A stretch of 42,555 bases of DNA from CAYLGY01 sp964383325 (GTDB lineage: Bacteria > Pseudomonadota > Alphaproteobacteria > Rhizobiales > Rhizobiaceae), in NCBI GenBank assembly GCA_964383325.1, contig CAYLGY010000008.1, positions 1 to 42,555 of the forward strand. Reading direction: 5' to 3'. The translations under genes were made by a program, and so were the position numbers. Positions 1 through 8,033 of this stretch are shown piece after piece. The stretch's first letter is position 1; each line of letters starts with the position of its first letter. The notes under the pieces were generated by a model. It saw only the letters and a program-made list of their open reading frames with translations, did not search any database and was not told the DNA's origin.

Positions 1-96
1 GCGTCATCGATTTCCGGTCTTCTGCCGGCGGTTTTGTCATTTACTGAAGGGCGCAAGTCGCCAGCAGTGCATTGGGTGAAGCAAAGGAGCAATCCC

Positions 97-501
97 ATGG
101 CCCTGATCGAGTGGAAGGACCATTACAGCGTCGGCATTGACGCGGTCGACCATGAGCATCGCGAAATGATCGATTTGATCAATGAGGTCCATGAGAAGTT
201 GACTGCCGATACGGGGCAGGTGGACGTGACGGGGTTTCTTGGCGAGATCTTTCGCGCCATCTCGGCGCATTTCGCGCTGGAGGAGAAATTCATGCGCGAG
301 CATCGCTACGATCACCTTGCCCGGCACAAGGAGGCGCATGAGGCATTGCTGGAGGAAATCCGCGACATCATGGAGGACTACGCGGCCGATCCCGCAACTG
401 CCTCGCAGCGACTGTCGGACAAGCTCGACCATTGGTTCACCGAGCATTTCCGGACCCATGATGCGCGGCTGCACCACCGGCTCGGAACTCATGATCGCTG
501 A
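97..501 (+). CDS. bacteriohemerythrin (single-domain hemerythrin protein)
   Basis: A 134-residue cytosolic four-helix protein expected to bind O2 at a non-heme di-iron site. The ligand pattern of the family is present: H21 in VDHEH, H58 and E62 in HFALEE, H77 and H81 in HKEAH, and H117/D122 in HFRTHD with the usual five-residue spacing. I chose the ATG at 97 because AAAGGAG lies 7 bases ahead and the protein then begins with the family-typical start before the conserved Trp (W6); the frame is open upstream to 34 without a better signal. It is monocistronic and convergent with the SDR gene at 543. It may serve O2 sensing, storage or delivery; no partner is visible. Confidence 0.93.
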   Translation: MALIEWKDHYSVGIDAVDHEHREMIDLINEVHEKLTADTGQVDVTGFLGEIFRAISAHFALEEKFMREHRYDHLARHKEAHEALLEEIRDIMEDYAADPATASQRLSDKLDHWFTEHFRTHDARLHHRLGTHDR

Positions 502-513
502 CACATGATGGCG

Positions 514-528
514 GAAGGCGCGTCCTTC
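514..528. terminator. weak hairpin between convergent genes
   Basis: GAAGG (514-518) and CCTTC (524-528) can pair around a five-base loop in the 41-base gap between the convergent hemerythrin and SDR genes. There is no T-run, so a terminator role is only suggested by position. Confidence 0.25.
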
Positions 529-542
529 GATCGCTCACATCC

Positions 543-1289
543 TTAATAGGTTGCACGACCCCCGGACAGGTCAAACACCGCTCCGGTGGTAAAACTGTTC
601 TCTTCGCTGACCAGCCAGGCAATCATGGATGCAGCCTCTTCCTTTTTCAGGAAGCGCCCACGCGGAATGCGGGAGAGCATATACTCAATGTGGGCTTGTG
701 ACATCTGGTCGAATAGGCGCGTTCGTGCTGCGGCAGGCGTCACGCAATTCACTGCGATATTCATGGCGGCAGTTTCCTTGCCCAATGACTTCGTCAGCGC
801 AATCACGCCGGCCTTCGAAGCCGAGTAGGCGGCCGCATTCGGATTGCCTTCCTTGCCGGCAATCGAGGCGATGTTGACAATCCGGCCGTAGTTCTGCGCG
901 ATCATCTGCGGCAGGATTGCCTTGCAACAGTGAAAAACGCCATTGAGATTGACATCGATGATCCGGCGCCACTCTTCGACCGGGTATTCGTGGACAGGTG
1001 CATTGCCCCCGGAAATTCCGGCATTGGCCACCAGGATGTCAATCCTTCCGGTCTTCTCCACCATTTCCTGCATGGCCCGCTGAACGGAGAGGAAATCGAC
1101 CTGATCCACGACGGAGAAATCTGTCCTGTCCCCCAGATCGCCCGCGGTACGCGCGACTGTTTCAGCATCCGAGTCCCACAGCCATACGGTCGCCCCACAG
1201 GCAAGCAGCCGCTCTGCGACCGCTCGCCCGATTCCCTGCGCGCCGCCGGTCACCACCGCGATGCGCCCGTCCAGATCGATCCTGTTCAT
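543..1289 (-). CDS. SDR-family NAD(P)-dependent oxidoreductase
   Basis: A 248-residue classical short-chain dehydrogenase/reductase, probably a soluble enzyme interconverting an alcohol and a ketone. Visible are the Rossmann motif TGGAQGIG (residues 14-21), NAG (89-91), the structural Asn114 and the catalytic Ser142, Tyr155 and Lys159 (YSASK). The length is normal for the FabG-like group. It is the last gene of the 6140-to-543 operon, 32 bases after the DapA-family gene, so it plausibly reduces or oxidises the product of that lyase or aldolase. The substrate cannot be read from sequence; annotation as 3-oxoacyl-ACP reductase would be by similarity only. Confidence 0.92.
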   Translation of the reverse strand: MNRIDLDGRIAVVTGGAQGIGRAVAERLLACGATVWLWDSDAETVARTAGDLGDRTDFSVVDQVDFLSVQRAMQEMVEKTGRIDILVANAGISGGNAPVHEYPVEEWRRIIDVNLNGVFHCCKAILPQMIAQNYGRIVNIASIAGKEGNPNAAAYSASKAGVIALTKSLGKETAAMNIAVNCVTPAAARTRLFDQMSQAHIEYMLSRIPRGRFLKKEEAASMIAWLVSEENSFTTGAVFDLSGGRATY

Positions 1290-1321
1290 TGCGTTTCCGT
1301 TCGTCCAGTTGATCTTGCAGC

Positions 1322-2215
1322 TCAGGACAGTCCGATTCTCCGGGCAGTCGCCGCGATCTCGTCGATCCGCAATGGTTCCAGTTTCCGCAAAGGATTGCGC
1401 ACGACCGCAGTACGAATGATCTTCCGTTCCACGAGAAACTGCTTGCAGGATACGATATAGTCGGGCATCCCGGCCACGATCACATTGATGACGGGCAGCA
1501 GCCTGCTCTGGAAGAGTTCGCGCGCCTCATCCCATTTCCCTTCTGTCCCCAGCCTGTAAAACCGGCCTGCTTCGGCTGGCATGACGCCGCCGATCGCCGT
1601 CGTGAATCCATCGGCGCCGTGGCGCAGCGTCAAGAGCATGGTAAGGTCGGTGCCGCACATGACGCTGTATCCGGCCTCGCGCAGCGGGCCAATCTTTCCC
1701 GGCGCAAAGATGTTCAGCTTGATTGCGCGGATCGTCTCCTTTTCCCTGGCAATGTTCTGCAAGGTGGAAAGCGGCACTTCAATGCTGGATCCCCCATCAT
1801 AGACCATGATGGGCAAGGAAGTCCGGCTCGCGATTTCCAGGAAGAACTGGCCGATACCCTGTTCGGAATTGAGAACGGTGGGCGCGTAGAAGGGAGGCGG
1901 GATCAAGAGATAATCGCACTTCGCGTTTCGGGCAAACTCCCCCATTTCAGCGGCGAGGATCGGTCCCGTATCTGCCGTGCCGATGCCGATCGGAACGCGT
2001 CCGCGCACCTCCTCGGCAACAATCTCGATGATCTTCCTTCTCTCCGGATGAGTGAGCGAGAAGAACTCCCCTGTCGTTCCGAGGGCAAGTATGCCTTCGG
2101 CACCCGCGTCGAGATTGAATTGCACAAGGTTCCGTAGGCTTGCTTCATCGATGGAACCATCTTCGCTGAATGGCGTCACGATCAGCGGATGGTTGCCAGA
2201 CAAGCTCGTAGTCAT
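1322..2215 (-). CDS. dihydrodipicolinate synthase (DapA) family lyase/dehydratase
   Basis: A 297-residue class I (Schiff-base) TIM-barrel enzyme. The family motif GTTGE is at 46-50, the proton-relay Tyr139 lies in MVYDGG and the Schiff-base Lys166 in IRAIKLN. Family members split or dehydrate 2-oxo acids (N-acetylneuraminate lyase, 2-keto-3-deoxy-sugar-acid dehydratase, hydroxy-oxoglutarate aldolase) as well as making dihydrodipicolinate. A catabolic role is inferred because it sits between an aminotransferase and an SDR in an uptake operon, and because a second homologue (10904-11803) lies in the companion operon. It follows the aminotransferase by a 122-base spacer. Confidence 0.92.
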   Translation of the reverse strand: MTTSLSGNHPLIVTPFSEDGSIDEASLRNLVQFNLDAGAEGILALGTTGEFFSLTHPERRKIIEIVAEEVRGRVPIGIGTADTGPILAAEMGEFARNAKCDYLLIPPPFYAPTVLNSEQGIGQFFLEIASRTSLPIMVYDGGSSIEVPLSTLQNIAREKETIRAIKLNIFAPGKIGPLREAGYSVMCGTDLTMLLTLRHGADGFTTAIGGVMPAEAGRFYRLGTEGKWDEARELFQSRLLPVINVIVAGMPDYIVSCKQFLVERKIIRTAVVRNPLRKLEPLRIDEIAATARRIGLS

Positions 2216-2257
2216 TTTCTCTTCCTCTATTCCTTGAGTAGCAACAAGATCTCGGGC

Positions 2258-2273
2258 GGAGCGACACCGCTCC
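2258..2273 (-). other. intercistronic hairpin
   Basis: GGAGCG (2258-2263) pairs perfectly with CGCTCC (2268-2273) around a four-base loop in the 122-base gap between the aminotransferase and DapA-family genes. It could slow mRNA decay or attenuate transcription; there is no T-run. Confidence 0.3.
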
Positions 2274-2337
2274 CTGCCACAGGTCGTATTTCACGTTCGC
2301 ACAGCTTTGACAGGATCCAGCTTCTTCTTGCCGGTGA

Positions 2338-3189
2338 TCAGGATTGTGCAGCGTCCAGATAGATTTGCCGTAATCTCTGCGTCAGCGGGCCCGGCCTGCC
2401 ATCGCCGATCTGCCTTCCATCAATTGCGACTACCGGCATGACAAATGCCGTCGCATTGGTAATGAAGGCTTCCCTGGCGGCATAAGCTTCCTCAAGATGG
2501 AACGCCCGCTCTTCAAGACGCAGCCCATGTTCCGCGATCAGTTTCTTCAGGGAAACCTGGGTGCATCCCTCCAGGGTAACCTGAGAGCGTTCACGCGTGA
2601 CGATGGTCTGATCCTGCGTGATGATGAAGGCGGAGGAGGCAGCCGCCTCCGTTACCCTGTTGTCTTCGTCGAGCATCCAGGCTTCCTGACAGTCTTCTTC
2701 CGCAGCTGCCTGACGGGCCAGAACCTGCGCAAGCAGATTGACCGTCTTGATGTCCCGCCGTGCCCAGCGCAGGTCCGGCACGGATTTGACCTTGATCCCG
2801 GTCCTGGCCGTCGGATCGTCGAGCAATTGCTGCGGGATGACGAACATTGCAAGGGTCGGGCGAATGCCCTTCGGAAAGACGAAATTGCGCGGCGCCGTAC
2901 CGCGCGTGACCTGCATGAATACCGCGCCTTCCCGCAGCGCATTCCTGCGGACGAGCTCCTTCTGGATCTCGTTGATCTCTTCGAGCGTGCCGGGGAGGTC
3001 CATCCGGATCTCCCTGGCGCTGCGCTGGAGCCGAGCGAGATGCAGCTGATGATCTACCAGCCGTCCGTTCAGTACTCCGGTCGCCTCGTAAATCGCGTCC
3101 GCAAACAGGAATCCACGATCAAACATGGACACCCTGGCTTCGTCCTCGGGAACGAACTCGCCATTCACATATGCTATTCTTGCCGACAT
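2338..3189 (-). CDS. class IV PLP aminotransferase, D-amino-acid aminotransferase type
   Basis: A 283-residue cytosolic fold-type IV aminotransferase. The PLP lysine is K148 in RRDIKTVNLLAQVLARQ, very close to the motif of D-amino-acid aminotransferases (RCDIKSLNLL); VTE (E181) binds the PLP pyridine nitrogen and TRGTAPRNFVFP (95-106) resembles the D-amino-acid-specific TRG...R.HAFP segment. It should move an amino group from a D-amino acid (or related amine) to a 2-oxo acid. The ATG at 3189 is preferred over the frame's first ATG at 3225 because purine-rich AGGAAGCAGG precedes it and the protein then starts in the family-typical way. It lies between the M19 peptidase and DapA-family genes. 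A branched-chain aminotransferase or aminodeoxychorismate lyase is less likely. Confidence 0.9.
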   Translation of the reverse strand: MSARIAYVNGEFVPEDEARVSMFDRGFLFADAIYEATGVLNGRLVDHQLHLARLQRSAREIRMDLPGTLEEINEIQKELVRRNALREGAVFMQVTRGTAPRNFVFPKGIRPTLAMFVIPQQLLDDPTARTGIKVKSVPDLRWARRDIKTVNLLAQVLARQAAAEEDCQEAWMLDEDNRVTEAAASSAFIITQDQTIVTRERSQVTLEGCTQVSLKKLIAEHGLRLEERAFHLEEAYAAREAFITNATAFVMPVVAIDGRQIGDGRPGPLTQRLRQIYLDAAQS

Positions 3190-3313
3190 GCCTGCTTCCT
3201 GTTTCCTCGCCTGTCCGAACGTCAAGAAATCCCTGCCGGGCGGCGTACCGTGTCGCCGCTCGCTCTGTCCGCTGCCGTGACGCTTTCGCGCTACTGAAGA
3301 ATTCGTGCGGCGA

Positions 3314-4351
3314 TCAGCCCAACACCTGTTCCATCAACCGCAGCGAACTTTCGCCCATGATGAGACGGACGGCGTCATCTCCATGTCCCCGGTCAATCAA
3401 CGCCTGTACCTGATCGGGCAATTGGGCGACGGAACCGGTGCCCTTTACGTACATCGTCTCCGGTGAATACCATTCCAGGTGCTTGACAACGCTGCCCTGC
3501 CGGCCTTCGCGGCTGTATTCCTGTTCGAAAAGCTGGCGATTGCGGCTGATGAACTTGTTCTCGTTCGAATCTGTACCGATGGCCACATGTTCCGGCCCCA
3601 CCAGCGAGATCACATGATCATAGGCATCCATGACGTCCGACAGGGTCGGCTGCTGGGCGGGATCGCGATACAGGACCGGGCTCCAGCACAGGATCCCCTG
3701 AACGCCACCTTTCTCCGCCAGCTTGACGATCTCCTCATCGGACTTGTTCCGGAAGCTCGGGAACAGGCTGCGCGGCGCGTTATGCGTGGCGACAATCGGG
3801 TAATCCGAATATTCGATGGCCTGCAAGGTAGTCTTCGGGCCGCAATGGGCGACATCGATCAGCATGCCCAGCCGGTTGCACTCGCGAATGACCTGCTTGC
3901 CGAAATTGGTCAGCCCGTCATCACGCTCGCCGCATCCGCCGCCAATATAGTTGGCGTCATTATGGGTCAGCATCAGTACGCGCAGGCCAAGTTCGTAGGC
4001 CGCGCGAACATAATGGATCTCGTCCATGATGAACTTCGGATTCTGGGTTCCCATCAGGACCGCCAGCTTGCCTTCGCGCTTGGCCTGGCGGACATGCTCA
4101 GCCTTGGTCGCGACCATCACCAAATCCGAATTCTCATCAACAATATTGTGAAATTCGGCCATTTCCTTGAACGCCTGGGACGTTTCGGCGCGAATGCTGG
4201 TGACCGAGTGCTGCATCATGGTCAGACCGGAATCGATCGCCAGCTGGAAGAAATCGCGGTGATCGTGCGTATTATACAGGAGGTCGATGACAATACCGTT
4301 CTTGTAGATCTCCGGCATCGAGGTGGGGGGACTTGGCAAGTCAAATTTCAT
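3314..4351 (-). CDS. peptidase M19 (membrane/renal dipeptidase) family protein with altered metal site
   Basis: A 345-residue amidohydrolase-fold protein of the renal dipeptidase family, which cleaves dipeptides (including Cys-Gly and D-containing dipeptides) and some lactams. Family segments include LTHNDAN, DVAHCG, ATHNAPRS, the FRN substrate arginine and IGTDSN. The two zinc-2 histidines (DVAH and THN) and the late Asp are kept. The usual N-terminal DGHND is replaced by DLLYN (residues 23-27, followed by HDH at 29-31) and the bridging-Glu segment by MGTQN, so the metal site is atypical. ATG 4351 is chosen over 4423 because GGAGG lies 8 bases ahead. There is no signal peptide. It follows the two permease genes by 75 bases. 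Confidence 0.87.
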   Translation of the reverse strand: MKFDLPSPPTSMPEIYKNGIVIDLLYNTHDHRDFFQLAIDSGLTMMQHSVTSIRAETSQAFKEMAEFHNIVDENSDLVMVATKAEHVRQAKREGKLAVLMGTQNPKFIMDEIHYVRAAYELGLRVLMLTHNDANYIGGGCGERDDGLTNFGKQVIRECNRLGMLIDVAHCGPKTTLQAIEYSDYPIVATHNAPRSLFPSFRNKSDEEIVKLAEKGGVQGILCWSPVLYRDPAQQPTLSDVMDAYDHVISLVGPEHVAIGTDSNENKFISRNRQLFEQEYSREGRQGSVVKHLEWYSPETMYVKGTGSVAQLPDQVQALIDRGHGDDAVRLIMGESSLRLMEQVLG

Positions 4352-4426
4352 CTGCATTTCCTCCGACAATGTTTCTTGAAATTGCATCAGGGATCGAGCG
4401 ACCGCCCGGACGGTCACCGCCATGGG

Positions 4427-5260
4427 TCACGATCCGGATCGTGAAATGTTGTCCAGGCCTACGAGCTTCTGCATCCCCCAGATGATCGCCAGCGAGCCGA
4501 CCATGACGATGGCGGAGATTGCGACAATGCCCGGCCGGAAATCATATTCCATCGAGTAGAACAGGGTTACGGGCAGGGTGGATTTCCCGGCCCCGGCCAG
4601 GAACAGCGAAACCGGAACATCGCCAAATGAAACGACAAAGGCATAGAGCCCGCCCGCGTAGATTCCCGGCAGGATCACCGGCAACGTCACACGCCGGAGC
4701 ATCGATGCCTTGCTGGCGCCGAGGCTGAACGCCGCCTCCTCGAGCCGCGGATTGAAGCGCTGCAGCGAGGCCCCGACCGTACCGATGACATAGGGCGTGG
4801 TGAAGAACACATGCGCAAGCAGTATGCCGGGGAGGGTGCCGAGCAGGTTCAGCGATGTCCATTCCGCCACCAGATAGTAGAGCTGAAGAAACGCGACGCC
4901 TGTAACGACGTGCGGAATCTGCAGCGGCGCCCGGAACAGGGCATCGATGAACGGACCCTGGCCAAACAGCTTGCCGCGCACGATGCCGAATGCCGTCATC
5001 GTGCCCAGCACGACTGACACGAGCGCCGTCAGCACGCCGATCAGTATCGACAGGCCGAGTGAGCTCCAGAGCTCATTGTCAATCAGCCGATAGGAAGCAA
5101 GCCCGAGCGCGCGCGGCGGAAATCTGAATGCAACGCCCGGCTCGGCCTCGAAGGAGGCCGCAATGACGATCAACAAGGGCACGAAGAGAAAGACCAGCAG
5201 GATCCCGAGGACCAGCCCGTTCAGCGAAGCGCGAATGATTCTTGCGGCCTGCCACGACAT
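4427..5260 (-). CDS. ABC transporter permease, PotC type (spermidine/putrescine-like)
   Basis: A 277-residue inner-membrane permease with about six hydrophobic segments, the first at residues 15-35 (LVLGILLVFLFVPLLIVIAA), and the cytoplasmic EAA loop EEAAFSLGASKASMLRRV near residue 180 that docks the ATPase. The pattern fits the CUT1/polyamine-type BPD_transp_1 family. It directly follows the other permease with one base between them. No ATPase or binding protein lies in this operon; both are encoded at 15091-17365 under a matching promoter motif, so the four genes probably form one importer. Confidence 0.93.
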   Translation of the reverse strand: MSWQAARIIRASLNGLVLGILLVFLFVPLLIVIAASFEAEPGVAFRFPPRALGLASYRLIDNELWSSLGLSILIGVLTALVSVVLGTMTAFGIVRGKLFGQGPFIDALFRAPLQIPHVVTGVAFLQLYYLVAEWTSLNLLGTLPGILLAHVFFTTPYVIGTVGASLQRFNPRLEEAAFSLGASKASMLRRVTLPVILPGIYAGGLYAFVVSFGDVPVSLFLAGAGKSTLPVTLFYSMEYDFRPGIVAISAIVMVGSLAIIWGMQKLVGLDNISRSGS

Positions 5261-5261
5261 C

Positions 5262-6140
5262 TTACTTGCTCACATAGCTATGATTGGAAATATATCTGAC
5301 CGCGATCAGGTTCACCGCGAGAACAGTGAGCAGCAGGATCGCCGAGAGCGCTGCCGCAACCCCGTAGCGGGCCTCCAGGAGGAGGGTCTGCTGGATGATG
5401 ATCGGCAGAGTGAGGACCCGACCGCCGCCCAACAGGGCGGGCGAGGCAAAGGCGCCCATGCTCAGGCTGAAGGCGATCAGTGACGCACTGGCAAGACCGG
5501 GTAGGCTGAGCGGAATGACCACCCGCGCCATCACCCGCCAGCGGGAGGCGCCATGGATCTCGGCAGCCTCTTCAAGGGAGCGCGGAATCGTGCGGATGAT
5601 CCCGAACATCATGACGATGAAAAAGCCGATGGTGAACTGGACAAGTCCGATCACGACCCCGGTGACGCTGCCCAGGATACGGAGCGGACGGTCGATTACC
5701 CCCAGAGACAGGAGCAGGGAATTGATCGGCCCTTCATTGCCGAAAATGATCACCAGCCCGAGGACCTTTACGACAATGGTGATGAAGGAGGAGCAGAGAA
5801 TGAGCGCGAGCAGGTTCGGCCCCCAGCGGGACCGCATCCGTGCCAGCAGGTATGCGGCCGGATAGCCGATCAGGATGCAGAGAAGCAGCGTCGCGAGGCT
5901 GATCAATACGGTCTGGGTCAGGATCTTCAGATAGCTGCCCTTTGCAAGGACCATCGCGTAATTGCCCAGGGTCAGCGAATCGCCGACTCGGCCCATTCCC
6001 TGATCTTCGTAGAAGCTTTGCCCGAGGAAGACGATCTGGCTGGCAAAGAGCAGCCCCAGCGAGATGAGGACAGGGGGTATCAGCAGGAGTTCCCAGCGAA
6101 TCCGCATGCCCGACGGCTGCTGACGGTCGACTGCTACCAT
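5262..6140 (-). CDS. ABC transporter permease, PotB type (spermidine/putrescine-like)
   Basis: A 292-residue inner-membrane permease with about six membrane segments. A charged N-terminus (residues 1-16) precedes the first segment (LLLIPPVLISLGLLFASQIVFL, about 18-40), and the EAA loop reads EEAAEIHGASRWRVMARV (about 195-215). It is the first gene of the minus-strand operon running to 543. A purine-rich ribosome site (GGAGGGAGG) lies upstream of the ATG at 6140. The polyamine-type family and the later PuuB-like and gamma-glutamyl genes suggest an amine or small-peptide cargo, but the substrate is not fixed by sequence. Confidence 0.93.
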   Translation of the reverse strand: MVAVDRQQPSGMRIRWELLLIPPVLISLGLLFASQIVFLGQSFYEDQGMGRVGDSLTLGNYAMVLAKGSYLKILTQTVLISLATLLLCILIGYPAAYLLARMRSRWGPNLLALILCSSFITIVVKVLGLVIIFGNEGPINSLLLSLGVIDRPLRILGSVTGVVIGLVQFTIGFFIVMMFGIIRTIPRSLEEAAEIHGASRWRVMARVVIPLSLPGLASASLIAFSLSMGAFASPALLGGGRVLTLPIIIQQTLLLEARYGVAAALSAILLLTVLAVNLIAVRYISNHSYVSK

Positions 6141-6163
6141 ACGGGCCTCCCTCCTTCACGCTG

Positions 6164-6197
6164 ACCATTGCGTACCAAAGTGTAACTGGTTTGTCAA
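6164..6197 (-). promoter_or_regulatory. candidate promoter/operator of the permease-led operon
   Basis: On the minus strand, TTGACA (6192-6197) is followed 17 bases later by TACGCA (6169-6174). The 14-base motif ACCATTGCGTACCA (plus strand, 6164-6177) occurs again, identical and at the same distance from TTGACT, upstream of the binding-protein gene (17512-17525). ACCA-N9-TGGT (6174-6190) spans the spacer and resembles a GntR/FCD operator. TACGCA is a poor -10 match, so the motif may be regulator-bound rather than core promoter. Confidence 0.55.
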
Positions 6198-6370
6198 ACG
6201 CCAGAAATGCACGGGAGGCGATTGCGGAAGATGCTTTGCTATTCCTGTCATGGTTCAGGTAGAAAAAATCGTGAGTTCCTAACAGAGATAGGCGTATCGT
6301 GCCGCTTTGCCCCGCTTGGACCCGGAGGCGCTCCAGAACGGCGAATGCAGGAGATTGCGGTGGAATGCAC

Positions 6371-6419
6371 TTGGTCGGATGCACACCATTGTATAAAAGG
6401 TTTCAAACTGGTACAGTCC
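6371..6419 (+). promoter_or_regulatory. candidate promoter and operator of the TauE/GntR pair
   Basis: TTGGTC (6371-6376) and TATAAA (6392-6397) are spaced 15 bases apart, shorter than ideal. ACCATTG precedes the -10 and TGGTACA (6409-6415) follows it; TGGTACA recurs in the perfect TGGT-N3-ACCA dyad at 17505-17515. This fits autoregulation by the downstream GntR protein but is inference. Confidence 0.35.
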
Positions 6420-6446
6420 TTCAAGGCAGTTCAGGGAGTAGCAGGC

Positions 6447-7283
6447 GTGCACATGGAAATGCTGGGAATGGTCGCCGGCACCTATTTCGGTTGGCTGGCA
6501 ATGCTGGCCGTGGCGGGGATTGCCGGCGGCCTGCTGGCCGGGCTTCTCGGCATTGGCGGCGGCATCGTGATCGTGCCGGTGCTCTATCACGTGTTTTCGG
6601 CTGCGGAGGTGGACGAAGCCATCCGGCTGAAGGTCGCTGTCGCCACCTCTCTGGCAACGATCATCGCGACCTCTATCGTCTCCGTGCGCAGCCACAGGAA
6701 GCATGAATCGGTCGATGACAGCCTGCTCAGGCAATGGTGGCTGCCGATCCTGTTCGGCGTGGTGTGCGGAACCGCAATCGGCGGTGCGGTCAACGGCAAG
6801 GTGCTGGCCCTGGTTTTCGGTACTGTCGCCCTGATCGTGTCCGTCCGCATGATTCTCAGCCGCGAAGTGAAGCGACCTTATGATGGGTTCCCGAATGATC
6901 TCACCAAATGGGCGACGGGCATTTCGGTCGGTCTGCTTTCGGCACTGATGGGCATTGGCGGCGGAACTCTGAGCGTCCCGATCCTGTCCACCTTCGGCTT
7001 CGACATCCGACGCGCTGTCGGGACTGCCGCCGCGATCGGCCTCATCATTGCCGTGCCCGCCACGCTCGGCTACATCCTCAATGGCTGGAATGTCGCGAAC
7101 CTGCCGCCCTTCTCGCTCGGATACATGAACTGGGCGGGTGCGCTGATCCTCGTGCCACTGACCATGGCCGCGGCCCCGCTGGGCGCGAAGCTCGCCCATT
7201 CCATACCACGCAAGGCGTTGCAGATCTGTTTCGGCGTTTTCCTTGGTGTGTCCGCGCTGCGTATCCTCTATGATATCTTCTGA
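6447..7283 (+). CDS. TauE/SafE family sulfite/organosulfur anion exporter
   Basis: A roughly 278-residue inner-membrane protein with about eight hydrophobic segments in two pseudo-repeats, each opening with the family glycine motif: GLLGIGGGIVIVPVL near residue 33 and ALMGIGGGTLSVPIL near 167. Known relatives export sulfite, sulfoacetate or related anions, though many have no assigned substrate. I prefer the GTG at 6447 because AGGGAG ends 8 bases before it; ATG 6453 is the alternative, and the frame is open upstream to 6207. It is followed after 36 bases by the GntR gene, so the two are probably co-transcribed. It may dispose of sulfite or a sulfonate formed by the regulon. Confidence 0.88.
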   Translation: MHMEMLGMVAGTYFGWLAMLAVAGIAGGLLAGLLGIGGGIVIVPVLYHVFSAAEVDEAIRLKVAVATSLATIIATSIVSVRSHRKHESVDDSLLRQWWLPILFGVVCGTAIGGAVNGKVLALVFGTVALIVSVRMILSREVKRPYDGFPNDLTKWATGISVGLLSALMGIGGGTLSVPILSTFGFDIRRAVGTAAAIGLIIAVPATLGYILNGWNVANLPPFSLGYMNWAGALILVPLTMAAAPLGAKLAHSIPRKALQICFGVFLGVSALRILYDIF

Positions 7284-7319
7284 GCCCGAGGGCGAGGGGT
7301 CACTGAAAACGGGAAGAAC

Positions 7320-8033
7320 ATGCTTGACAAAGAGCAAATCATTCAACGAATCCGGGCGATCATTGAAACTGGCGAGGGAGATATTCTGAAAGACGGCAGA
7401 TTGCTGCCCGAACGCGCGCTGGTCGAATATTATCAGGTTGGCAGACGTGTAATTCGTGAAGCCCTGAAAGAACTGGAAGAAGAGGGTTTCGTATACCGCC
7501 GACAGGGCATGGGCACATTCATTTCCACGAGAACGCCCAATGTAGCGCGGATTTCAACACTTACAAGCAATACGAGTCCGCAGGAAATCAATGAAGTGCG
7601 CCAGGAAATCGAGCCGGCGCTGGCAAAGCTGGCAGCAATGCGCGCGACGCCAAGCGATATCGACCAGCTCAGGCAATTCATCGAGCGCGGGCGCAGGGCG
7701 CAGACCGGCAGTCAATATGAGCGCTGGGACAGCGCGTTTCATGCCAAGGTTGCGCAATCGGCCCGCAACGAGCTTTTCAGACGCGTTTTCGAACTGGTCA
7801 ACGGGGTGCGCACCGAGCAGAAATGGCTCGTGGCTCGCGAACAATCCTATTCGCGCGAACATGTCGCGATCCTGCTGGAGCAGCATGCGCAGATCGTGGC
7901 GGCCATCGAGGAGCGCAATCCGCAAAAGGCCGAGGCGAGCATGCGCGCCCATATCTATACCGCCAGCCACCGGTTTCTGCATTCCGAGACGGGTTCGGTC
8001 GAGGAAATCACGGCCATGAATGGAGGGATCTAG
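7320..8033 (+). CDS. GntR family transcriptional regulator, FadR/FCD subfamily
   Basis: A 237-residue DNA-binding regulator. Residues 5-70 form a winged helix-turn-helix with the GntR signature LPERALVEYYQVGRRVIREALKE... and the wing GMGTFIS; residues 85-220 are a helical FCD ligand domain with the usual acidic and histidine residues (FHAKVAQ, H at EHVAIL, AHIYTASHRF). A GGGAAG ribosome site precedes ATG 7320. It lies downstream of the exporter and between two operons sharing a promoter motif, so it is the likely regulator of both. FCD ligands are often carboxylates, consistent with amino or hydroxy acids. FadR-type sites (TGGT-N3-ACCA) are visible at 17505-17515. Confidence 0.93.
   Translation: MLDKEQIIQRIRAIIETGEGDILKDGRLLPERALVEYYQVGRRVIREALKELEEEGFVYRRQGMGTFISTRTPNVARISTLTSNTSPQEINEVRQEIEPALAKLAAMRATPSDIDQLRQFIERGRRAQTGSQYERWDSAFHAKVAQSARNELFRRVFELVNGVRTEQKWLVAREQSYSREHVAILLEQHAQIVAAIEERNPQKAEASMRAHIYTASHRFLHSETGSVEEITAMNGGI

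Larger units (their letters stand above)
6141..6446. other. divergent control region, no gene seen
   Basis: These 306 bases separate the minus-strand permease operon from the plus-strand TauE/regulator pair. They hold the minus-strand promoter motif at 6164-6197, a possible plus-strand -10 (TATAAA, 6392-6397) and the half-sites ACCATTG (6385-6391) and TGGTAC (6409-6414). The frame of the plus-strand exporter is open through this stretch, but its residues there are not membrane-like and do not fit the family. Confidence 0.6.

Noticed and set aside
1..96. Possible tail of an upstream gene or an earlier start for the hemerythrin gene
   Set aside because: The frame is open from 34, but the good ribosome site and family-typical start are at 97, and no recognisable protein end is visible in bases 1-96.
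2497..4444. Antisense plus-strand frames of about 266 and 321 codons opposite the aminotransferase and M19 genes
   Set aside because: No family motifs and no credible ribosome sites; the minus-strand proteins carry clear active-site residues.
6164..6177. Reading of the shared 14-base motif as a sigma-54 promoter
   Set aside because: On the minus strand it gives TGGTACG, close to the -24 element, but no TTGC-type -12 element follows at the required distance, and no sigma-54 activator gene is nearby.
6279..7346. A 355-codon minus-strand frame opposite the TauE/SafE gene
   Set aside because: The product is highly charged with no domain, whereas the plus-strand product has the membrane segments and glycine motifs of a known family.
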